From Neelides folsomi (taxonomy: Eukaryota; Arthropoda; Collembola; Neelipleona; Neelidae): 64,000 bases of DNA. Numbering within the stretch: position 1 is the stretch's first letter; the number at the start of each line of letters is the position of its first letter. The DNA is taken from contig JAQGBZ010000320.1 of the NCBI GenBank assembly GCA_034687125.1, positions 1 through 64,000 on the forward strand, in the 5' to 3' direction. This document shows, piece after piece, positions 13,601-23,056 of the stretch. Under the pieces are notes generated by a model, which was not told where the DNA came from, did no database searches, and was given only the letters and a program-made list of their open reading frames with translations. The position numbers and the translations under genes were made by a program.

Positions 13601-16600
13601 CACGCCTTTGCTATTGCAATATTTGGAGATTGGATTTACTGGACGGATTGGGTTCTTTTGTCAGTTCTACGTGCAAATAAATACACTGGAGAGCAAATGG
13701 CTGTATTGAGGCCAAATATTCCAAAGCCTATGGGAATTGTAGCCGTGTCAAATCTAACTCAAACTTGCATTGCCAGTCCTTGCACAATTCTTAATGGAGG
13801 CTGTGCCGAATTGTGTACTTTGGATTCCCGTGGTAAAGTCTCATGTAAATGTGGGCCTGATAAGAAAATGCTACCAAACGGCCGTTGTGTTCTTAAAGAA
13901 GTATGGGAATTCACGAACGGAATTCACAACTGTAGTGATGATCAGTTTAGATGTACATCAGGAGGGTGCATACAATATTCCTTCACTTGTGACAACATCA
14001 CTCATTGTCCAGATGACAGTGACGAAGAAGTCGTTTACTGTGCAACGAGAACTTGCAATGATGGCTATTTCAGATGTGGAGAAAATCGATGCATTCCCAA
14101 TAGCAAAGTATGTGACGGGATCATGGACTGTGACACAGATGAATTGAATTGTAACAAAACATGCGAAAAAGACCAATTCAAATGTTACAATGGAGCTTGT
14201 ATTCATCAGAATTTTATCTGTGATGGAATTCCTCACTGTTTTGGTGAAGAAGATGAGGATGATGGTTTATGCAAAAAGAAATTATGTGAAGACTCGGATT
14301 TGGAAGCTAACAGTGGAAATTATTTCAGATGTCCTGAATCCGCGTATTGTATTCATAAAAGACTTGTCTGTAATGGAGAACTTGATTGTTCAGATGGAAG
14401 TGACGAGTTTATGTGTAGACCTGAAAATACAAGGACAAAACAATGTCCAATGAATTCATTTGCTTGTGAAGATGGTCAATGCCTGCTCAGTACATGGCGC
14501 TGTGATTCTGATATGGATTGTCCAGGTGGAGAAGATGAGAAAGATTGTCATTACACGTGCCGACCAGGACAATTTGTTTGCAAGAGTAGCGAATGTATAG
14601 CAAGCAATTGGAAGTGTGACGGGAGCACTGATTGTTTAGACGGGAGTGACGAACTTGATTGTCCAAATTCAACATGTACGGATGAATCGTGTCGGGATAG
14701 TCGAATTGACTATGTTGAGAAATGCGACTCGAATCAGTTTCAATGTCTTAAGAGCGGCCTGTGCATTTCTAAATCATTTTTCTGTGATGGGGACGCAGAC
14801 TGTGAGGATAAAAGTGACGAACCTGATAATTGCCATAACAGAAAATGCGACTCGAGCTCATTTGCTTGTAAGAATGGTCGTTGCATTAGTATGTCACTTA
14901 AATGCAATGGGAAAGATAATTGTTTGGATAATTCTGATGAACTTCCTGATCTATGCCGTAAGATTTTTACAATTAATTAATTAATATTCTATTAAAATTA
15001 ATATTTTCACAGTTATAATTGCCAACTTCTTGTTATTGGTTTAGTTTATTAACTCTTAAACTACTTTACGTTTAATTGCAGAAGCTGACTCGTATTGCGC
15101 TGCACCTGAAGAATTTCTATGCAAAAACAACGTATGCATTAATGAATCGAAATTGTGTAATGGCCAAAACGATTGTGGAGATTCTTCAGATGAGACTTTA
15201 TGTGGCATTGATGAATGTAAAGATGTGACGACTTGTGAACATTACTGTCATGATCTCAAAATTGGATATAAATGCGAGTGCAAAAAGGGCTACAAAGTAC
15301 ATCAGAATATTACAAGCCTTTGTATGGACGTTGACGAGTGTGAAGAAAGAATGTGTTCACAAACTTGCCATAATTTTTGGGGAAGTTATTCGTGTGGTTG
15401 TCAACCTGACTATGTCCTTTTACCAGATAACCATACATGCAAGGCTGATTCAAGTAATGCAAATTATCATAATTGTAATAAGTATATTCAAAGTTTAAAA
15501 GATTTTAATGTTAGTTGTCAATGTATTTTGTTTAGACGAGAAAGTTCAACTTATATTCTCGAATCAATATTACATTCGACTGGTTGATATGATGAACCCT
15601 GTTGCTCTTCTTGCTCACAATTTGACCAATGCGGTTGCTTTGGATTATCATTGGATCTCTGGATGCATTTATTGGTCTGATGTGACAGCATTTGGAAGTT
15701 CAATTAAACGACTTTGCAATAACGCGAACTCTAGTAATGTAGACAAACTTGCAGAATCTTCCGAGCAGGTATAAAAATATTCAATAATTTATGATTAACA
15801 TTTTTAGGTAATTTCAATGTTTAATAAACTTTTTTTTAATTTTAGACTCTTCATCACATGACGGTTCAATCGCCCGATGGCTTGGCAGTTGATTGGGTTG
15901 GATTGAATTTGTACTGGTGTGACAAAGGATCTGATACAATCGAAGTGTCTAAATTGGACGGAACATTTAGGAAGATTCTTGTAAATGAAGGACTTCAGGA
16001 GCCAAGAGCAATTGCCCTTGACCCATTCCGCGGACACATGTATTGGACTGATTGGGGGGATAGTCCTTATATTGGAAAAGCTGGAATGGATGGGTCGAAA
16101 GTGACAATTCTTATCTCTGAGGGTCTTGGATGGCCAAATGCTCTAACAATTGCATACGATACAGATGAAATATTCTGGGCTGACGCTAAAGAGGATTACA
16201 TTGGAGTAGCAACTTTGGAAGGAAAGTACAGAAAAGTTGTTCACAGCAGAGGTAAGTTTTTAATTTTATTCCTGGCATTTATTTAGATTATTTTATTAAA
16301 ATGAGTGTTTTATTTTAAGGAAGTAATCCCAACACTAACGTTCATCATATTTTCGCCATCAGCGTGTTTGAAGATTATATTTTTTGGAGTGATTGGGAAA
16401 CGAAATCGGTAAGAAGGACTATTTGCAAAACTAGCATTTATAATTTATTTTCATTAAATCAAACTTTTTAAATTAACTAATTTATAGATTGAAAGATGCC
16501 ACAAATACACGGGAAAGAATCAATCTACAATTGCAAAGACAATTCATCGACCAATGGATGTAAAAGTTTATCATCCATTGAGACAACCACGTCGTAAGTT

Positions 16601-19600
16601 CATAATTTATTTTATGTTTATAATAAATAACTGAAATACAAATAATTAGTAATCATTTTACTTTTCTAGTTGATTCAAATCCATGTGAGAATAATGGTGG
16701 CTGTGAGACGTTATGTCTTCTTAAACCTGGGTTAAAGTTAAATGGAGGTGCAGATAAAGTTTGTGCTTGTCCTGAGAATTTTGTTTCACGTGAAGATGGT
16801 CTTGGTTGTCGGCACAATTGCACTTCAGCTCAATTCGTTTGTCATGGAACACACAAGTGTATTCCAGCCTGGTGGAAATGTGACAATCAAGTAAGCTTTG
16901 AAGAATATTTTTATCATCATTTCTAAATTGTTAAAGTTAATAAACTAACAAATGATATTTTTAAGGATGATTGTGGTGACAATTCTGATGAACCTCAAGA
17001 TTGTCCACCTTTCAAATGCACTCCAGGACAATATCAATGTTCGGATGGAGAATGCATTCACCCGGCTCAATTATGCGATGGGAAAAATGATTGCAAGAAT
17101 GACGAGGAGAATTGTGATACTGTAAGTCTGTCAATATATTTTTACTTTATTATTATTATTATTATTAATTTTTGATTAATGTTTTTAGTAAAAGATCATT
17201 TTAGTGTTTTATTTGTTTTGATTTAAGTCCTAATAAAAATAATTATTTTTAGCATACATGCTTCAGTACTCAATTCAAATGTGAAGGAAATGGAACAATC
17301 AAAAGCGTTTGTATTCCAAGTTATAAGCAGTGTGATGTGAATCCTGATTGCCCATTAAAACAAGACGAACTAAATTGTCAACCAAAGACTTGTCCAAAGA
17401 ATCAGGTAATTCACTTATAGCAAATACCCAATTTTTTAAGTTAAATATATTTAAGATAACTTCTTTACCTTAGTCAATAATATATTTAAGTATGTCACTA
17501 CACAGTTTCAAAGAACCATCTTTGTTTTATTTATAGTTCAAGTGTGATAACGGAAAGTGTATTCAAGCAGAATGGGTTTGCGATTTGGAAAATGACTGCG
17601 ATTCTGTAAGTTTTTCCCTATAATACATATTGTTATAAAATTCTATTCTTTGGTACTCGTGCGGTATTTATGATGCTTTTTATAGGATGAATTTGATGGC
17701 TGCGCGAATCGAACTTGTGATCCTGATAAATTTAAATGCGATAGTGGAAAATGTATTCCCAATCAGTGGAAATGTGATGGAGAAAAGGTGCGTGAAATCG
17801 ATGAGCATAATGAATATACTTCGAAGAACTTTTCAATTAATTTAATTTATTAATCGCAGGATTGCAGCAATGGAGAAGATGAACCCAAAGAATGTTCCAA
17901 TGAAGAAGTACATCCTTGTGATCCTACATATTTCAAATGCAATAATAACAAGTGAGAGATAAATCATTTGCTTACCTACTATTTTTTACTTTATGATTCT
18001 TAACTACCTAATGTTTAAATAATATAATGATTCATTGTAGATGTATTCCTGGTCGATGGAAATGCGATTTTGATAACGATTGTGGAGGTATATTTTCATG
18101 CTTATCCAAATATTTGAATTATGGTTAGATTTTCATATTCCATATTATTCATGATTGACCATTTTTTTATATTTTAGATAACTCAGACGAAGCAAATTGC
18201 GAGCCAAGAAATTGCAGTGAATCAGAATTTCGCTGTGAAGATGGTCGGTGTATTCGAGGAATGTACCGGTGCAATGGAGAATACGACTGTGGTCAAGCTG
18301 ATCATTCTGATGAAGTTGGTTGCAATACTACTTGTAATCCTGAAACTGAATTCACATGCACAAATCCCCATTTTTGCATATTTAATGGATGGAGATGCGA
18401 TCAGGATTGCGATTGTAAGTCATAATCGTTCTTGTTATCTTCAAGTCAAAGGGTTTTCATCTTTCAATGGATTTTAAATAGTAAATGGATCTAACAATTA
18501 GAATAAGATAAAAACACTTTTATTTCAAAGGTAACGAATGTCAAGACGAGTTAAATTGCAACAAAACCGAATGTTTATCCGATCAATTCACTTGCAAAAA
18601 TGGCGAATGCATATCTTTGAATTGGGCTTGTGATGGCGAGAATGATTGTGTCGATGGAGCTGACGAAGATTTAGCATTTTGTTCGAACCGAACATGCGAT
18701 CCAGGAAAATTTCGTTGTGGTAATATGATCTGCATTCCCCAATCGAAAACCTGCGATGGTCATCCTGTAAGTTTCAATCACACTTATTGTTAATAGAAAT
18801 CTAAATACACATAATAAATGATAAATAGAGGTCGCTTATAGAATTATAAATATCGGTACATTTATTAATTTTTACTGTGCTTAATTACAGGATTGCGAAG
18901 ATAGAAGTGATGAAAGAGTGACTGAATGCGGAGTTAAGAGTTGTAAAGCTGACCAATTCCGTTGCAAAAATAATCATTGCATCAATCATACTTTTGTTTG
19001 TGACGGTTCAAATGATTGTAAGTAAAGATTTCGAACTTGGGTTTAAGTAAACTGAATTGATCTAAAACTAGATTGATCACATTATTATTCAATAAAGGTT
19101 TCGACAATTCCGACGAAGTTGATTGTACCCCATGCGCCTTTGGAACCTGCTCCCATACATGTGTTACAAAGAAGCATAGAGAAAAGGAATACACTTGTGA
19201 GTGCGGAAGAGGTTACAAAATGGAATATGGATTATCTCATGAAAACTTCTGTAAAGCTGAAGGTCCGCCATGATTTCCGATGTTATTTTAACATTATGCT
19301 TCCTTATTTGATTAGAGAATTTAATTTCTGTCAATATTTTTTTGTAAACATCAATGTCGTTAAATATTATATGAATGAAAATTTTTGAAATTGAAGGACT
19401 CCCTGGATTTATGATATTGGCCAGCGAAGGGGAACTCAAACGAACTAACCCAGAAAAACCTCATGGAGATGAAAGTTCTGTTCTTGTTCCGATGTCTCAA
19501 AGTAAGATTGAGTCAATTGACTACATCATGGATACAGATGGAACAGTGAGGATATTCTGGTCAAGCATATCAAATAAAACCATTCAAATGTACACTTCTC

Positions 19601-22600
19601 ACACTTACTCTACAAATCGCCTTAAGCGAGCTGCTTCTGAAATTATGGACATCGTAAGTTAATTGGACCATTTAATTTTAGTTAATTAAACTTGTCAATG
19701 TGACTAATTTATATTGATAAATTGTGATGAATGTGATGTAATAGATAACGGGATTAGACGAACCCCGGGGGATCGCAATTGACTGGGTAAACGAAAAGAT
19801 TTATTGGGTCGACTGCGGCCAAGACACGTTGGCAGTGAGTGATTTGGATGGGAAGAGGAAAATGGTGTTAATCAATAAGGATTTGGCTGAACCTCATGAC
19901 ATTGCATTAGATCCTGAGTCAGGGTAAGAAAAAGTTCCTTTCTTCACACTATGCGTAGAAATAAGTTAGAAAGTGTTAGAATCTAATATTATAAAGGAAG
20001 TATACAAATAGTACACATACCTAGTGTAAATTTTGCAAAGTGTTAGAATGGATTGAAGCTCTAGTTCAAATTTTCTTTCTGACAATGAAATGCGTGGGGA
20101 GAATAATTCATATGGGGTAATTGGTAGGAGGATGTTCTGGAGCGACTGGGTGGATCAAGTCATCAATGTGGCATTGATGGACGGAAGTGGGAGGAAATCC
20201 TTCGTTCACTCACCTTGCCCGGCTTCACTAGTCGTTGACTATCCAGCACGGAGGCTTTATTGGACGGATATTAAAAGTCATTCGATCGAAACGATTACTT
20301 TGGAAGGAAAGGATCGCCAAGTCATCAAAAGATTCTCCAACGGTGGTGGAATTGGTAATTGCTCACATTTAATCCCTTTCCCGATAAGCCTTTCTATTTT
20401 ACTCCACTCGCTCTTAATTACTCAAAATATAAATCTTGGAATCACACATACTATATACTACATAGTAAAACTTATGTGTAGACGTACTTTAGCCACCAAT
20501 TAATTTTCTTTTTAATTTTAGTTCACAATGCTCCACAATTTACTGCTCCAGGGACATCATTCGGAGGAGAGGATGTGAAACCTTATAAAATGGATTTATT
20601 CCAAGATACGCTTTATATTACCACATATCACAAGAATCAAATCTTAATACTCGATAAATTTGGAAAATATCCACCCGTTAATGTAACTCGTTTTGGTCTC
20701 ATTGCCAATGATCTTTTAATTATTCAGAAATCCAAACAACCAACAAGTAAGACAAATTACCTTTAACTTAAATATTAAGTGTTTTAACGTTATTCTGTAT
20801 GATAATAATTTTAAATATTATAATTATTTGTAGTTGAAAATCCTTGCATGAAGATGGTCTGCCACCCACCGGGAATGTGTCTGTTGAATGGAAAAAGCTC
20901 GTCAACTTGTGTGTGCCCAAGTGGTGGTGCAGCCACAAGAGTTAAGGACACATTCAATGAGTTCGAATGCAGCACTGGATCAGGCGACGTTTGTGATTTG
21001 AATTGCAAACAAGGAACATGTGTTTTATCACCAAAAGGCCCAGTTTGTAAATGTAATCCACTTTACGAGGGCTTGAGATGTGAACGATATCGATGTTCCG
21101 GCTATTGTCAGAACAAAGGCCTTTGCTACCATGATGTCATGGCTGGTCTTGACGTCGGAGTTCCAACTCCAATCAAGGTAACAATTACATTTTAATGATT
21201 CCAGTGGCCGTCTTTATATTTCATTAAATCTAAAATACTCATACCATTAATATTATTTTAGTGCAATTGCCCTCCTGAATGGACGGGAGAAACATGTGAA
21301 ACGCGATTTGAGTCTTGCAGAGGAAAATGCAAGAATGGAGGAATTTGTAATGAGCAAACCAACTATTGCCAATGTCCAGCTCATTTTGAAGGAATCTATT
21401 GTGAGAACTGTGAGGGATGGAAATGTGAAAATGGAGGATTTTGTAGAAGAGAGAGTGAAAATAAAATGTCATGCAGTTGTCCTAAATGGTTCTCTGGACC
21501 AAAATGCGAGAAATCAATTTGTTCAAACTATTGTCAAAATAAGGTAAAATATTAATATTAATTAAACGTTAAAAATATTAAACAGATTATTTAATTAAAA
21601 TGTTTTTCAACAGGGCAAATGTAAAATTAAGGATGCAACGCCAGAATGTATTTGTATGGCTGGATTCGACGGAAGACAATGTCAAACGGATTTGTGTTTG
21701 GATCATTGTCAAAATGGAGGTAATAAAGAAATTGAGCATTTTAAACATTATTGGAAACCATTTGTATGATAATCATTTTGTTTGTGGAAATAGGAAACTG
21801 TGTTAGGAGATTAACTGGTGTAAGCTGCAATTGCACACTTCCATATTCTGGAGCCAACTGTGAAAATGATCTCTGTGAAGTTGGCGACCACAATGGGAAT
21901 TATCCCGAATTTTGCACCAAAGGAAGGGGAGAACGACCGCCCATTGAATGTCCACCGCAGTTTTGTAAACACGGTGGCACATGTGTTATTCCAAATAATA
22001 AAAATCCGCACTGCAGGTGATTTATTTATTGGTTGACGTAAATGAAATAATTTTAATTCCATGATTAGATTTATTGGATATAAAATTCTCTTTATTATTA
22101 TTTTAGATGTCCACCATCATGGATTGGGCTTCAATGTGAAACGTCCATTTCTGTCAAAAATCCTTGTGTTAATCATTGTCTCCACAACGGAGTGTGCATC
22201 TTGGAATCATTGAACAAGAAACCCTCTTGTGCTTGTATGCAAGGATGGGCAGGAGTGCGGTGCGAGACGAGGAATTCTTGTTCAAAGTTTTGTTTCAATG
22301 GAGGAACCTGCGTGGCAAATTTGGACTCTCAACTTGAACCTTCTTGCATTTGTCTCGACGGGTTTCATGGAGCTCGTTGTGGTACAAGAGGAGAAAAGAG
22401 TGAAGTGACAGCCATTGACGATGACGAGGGAGGAATTACATGGGTCATTGTATTGGTATTTATCATCGTTGCTGTCGCCGTGGCGGGTTTCTCTGGATGT
22501 GCTGCCTACTTTGTGATGAAGAGAAAACAGTAATTTATCTTTTCCTTTGAACAATGTTGTAAACATGTAAATCATTTTTTGGGTATTTTAATCACGTATT

Positions 22601-23056
22601 GTTGAATTAGGGGACGACCTTTCATGCACGTGAGGCTCTCTTCCCGAATGCATGATAACGGAACTGTGGAAATCAACAATCCGATGTTTCTCAAAGAGGA
22701 AGGAGATGACGACCATAATTCTGAGCCTAGTCTCATATTTGATTCTGATAAGGTCAATTTTATAACCTTTTAACGATTTTAGCAAAAATTTAATTCTGTA
22801 GAATTTTTTATCATTCATTTAGTCGTTGATTACTATTTATTATTATTTAAATTAATTAATGGTTATTTTTTAGAATTTAAAATATATTAATTAAATGTAT
22901 TAGGTATTGCTTCAAGGAACGAATTTTGCTAATCCTGTTTATGAGACGATGTACAAAGAAGGAGAGTGCAGTGGATTGAATGACGAGAAGAAAGGGCTTT
23001 TACAAGCAGAAGAACGAACTTCCTCTGATCATCCTCTTGCTGATCCTTTAGTTTAA
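3214..23056 (+). CDS. LRP1: Low-density lipoprotein receptor-related protein 1, complete (55 coding exons)
   Basis: This is a giant type I endocytic and signalling receptor of the plasma membrane. The order is: signal peptide, four clusters of LDL-receptor class A repeats (3, 7, 9 and 11), each followed by EGF-like modules and YWTD beta-propellers (eight in all), a run of about ten EGF repeats, one membrane helix, and a tail with an NPVY motif. I followed 55 exons whose phases all agree, summing to 14,211 nt (4,736 aa; human LRP1 is about 4,544). LRP1 rather than LRP2 is supported by the furin-type RLKR site in the last propeller, the CKAEG motif after cluster IV, the EGF run before the membrane, and a C-terminus (DEKKGLL, then ADPLV) like that of vertebrate LRP1. 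The start was chosen because it opens a signal peptide directly before the first class A repeat. No internal stop was met in the spliced frame. Two donors are weak (after 19262 and 22752). Confidence 0.95.
4773..7635 (+). other. LRP1: LRP1 exons 8-15: propellers 1 and 2 with an EGF between
   Basis: Exons are 4773-5039, 5552-5714, 5826-6045, 6123-6303, 6395-6532, 6631-7042, 7145-7370 and 7449-7635. Blades are marked by [38 protein letters not shown] and YYTNW. Exon 12 (6395-6532) is a single EGF-like module. Such propellers usually govern acid-dependent release of ligand in this receptor family. The 512-bp intron at 5040-5551 is the longest in this part and shows nothing else. Confidence 0.85.
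7727..10017 (+). other. LRP1: LRP1 exons 16-17: cluster II (seven class A repeats), EGF pair, propeller 3
   Basis: One 1,978-nt exon (7727-9704) codes for an EGF-like module, seven LDL-receptor class A repeats (about 7889-8875), two EGF-like modules and most of a propeller; exon 17 (9773-10017) closes it. Cluster II is the main ligand-binding site in vertebrate LRP1, where it has eight repeats. Repeat 6 carries an insertion of about 25 residues between its first cysteines (8553-8650). Repeat 3 has a lengthened loop before FSDEHHC. Confidence 0.85.
10088..13900 (+). other. LRP1: LRP1 exons 18-28 (first part): EGF modules and propellers 4-6
   Basis: Exons are 10088-10210 (EGF), 10324-10898, 11000-11207, 11292-11407, 11479-11536, 11640-11771, 11839-11970, 12062-12210, 12287-12391, 12454-12605 and the start of 12709-14957. 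Exons 19-20 form propeller 4, exons 21-22 an EGF module, and exons 23-28 propeller 5, which is split into many small exons. Exon 28 then holds an EGF, all of propeller 6 and another EGF without interruption. Confidence 0.85.
13925..15453 (+). other. LRP1: LRP1 exons 28-29: cluster III (nine class A repeats) and EGF pair
   Basis: Eight LDL-receptor class A repeats lie in the tail of the 2,249-nt exon 28 and a ninth in exon 29 (15082-15453). Typical calcium-site ends include [22 protein letters not shown] and CGDSSDE. Exon 29 then gives two EGF modules, the second opening with the calcium-binding type DVDECEE. Human cluster III has ten repeats. Confidence 0.85.
15536..16815 (+). other. LRP1: LRP1 exons 30-34 (first part): propeller 7 and EGF
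   Basis: Exons are 15536-15768, 15846-16251, 16320-16408, 16488-16593 and the start of 16670-16890. Blade motifs include [32 protein letters not shown] and YIFWSDWE. The EGF opens with [13 protein letters not shown]. Confidence 0.85.
16816..19262 (+). other. LRP1: LRP1 exons 34-44: cluster IV (eleven class A repeats) and EGF
   Basis: Exons are 16670-16890, 16966-17121, 17253-17405, 17537-17605, 17686-17787, 17860-17951, 18041-18087, 18178-18414, 18531-18766, 18891-19017 and 19098-19262. Eleven class A repeats match the human count for cluster IV. Here nearly every repeat is cut by an intron, often just before the acidic calcium-site end (for example DNQ then DDCGDNSDE). Repeat 8 has an unusual [16 protein letters not shown] ending. 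Confidence 0.85.
19397..20746 (+). other. LRP1: LRP1 exons 45-48: last propeller with furin-type site
   Basis: Exons are 19397-19653, 19745-19923, 20128-20354 and 20522-20746. The segment NRLKR then AASE (RLKR at 19618-19629) sits where vertebrate LRP1 is cut by furin, shortly before the blade [19 protein letters not shown]. Cleavage would split the precursor into a large extracellular chain and a membrane-bound chain of about 1 kb residues. Confidence 0.85.
20834..22400 (+). other. LRP1: LRP1 exons 49-53: membrane-proximal EGF repeats
   Basis: Exons are 20834-21177, 21262-21543, 21614-21719, 21794-22016 and the first part of 22107-22529. About ten EGF-like modules are present, such as [24 protein letters not shown] and [12 protein letters not shown]. 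Vertebrate LRP1 has six here, so the run is longer, which explains part of the greater protein length. One module (21870-22020) has an enlarged loop. Confidence 0.8.
22441..23056 (+). other. LRP1: LRP1 membrane helix and cytoplasmic tail
   Basis: The helix starts [16 protein letters not shown] and ends before the stop-transfer MKRKQ (22441-22529). The tail is in exons 22107-22529 (end), 22611-22752 and 22904-23056. It holds INNPMF (NPMF at 22678-22689) where vertebrates have NPTY, and NPVYETMY (NPVY at 22931-22942) where vertebrates have NPVYATLY. It also has a DEKKGLL dileucine segment and ends ADPLV. The distal motif keeps both the NPxY and the overlapping YxxPhi signals used for endocytosis. 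Confidence 0.9.

Noticed and set aside
3214-23056. Many separate short genes in the LRP1 region
   Set aside because: The frames are exons; GT-AG introns and phases join them into one 14,211-nt coding sequence with one domain order.
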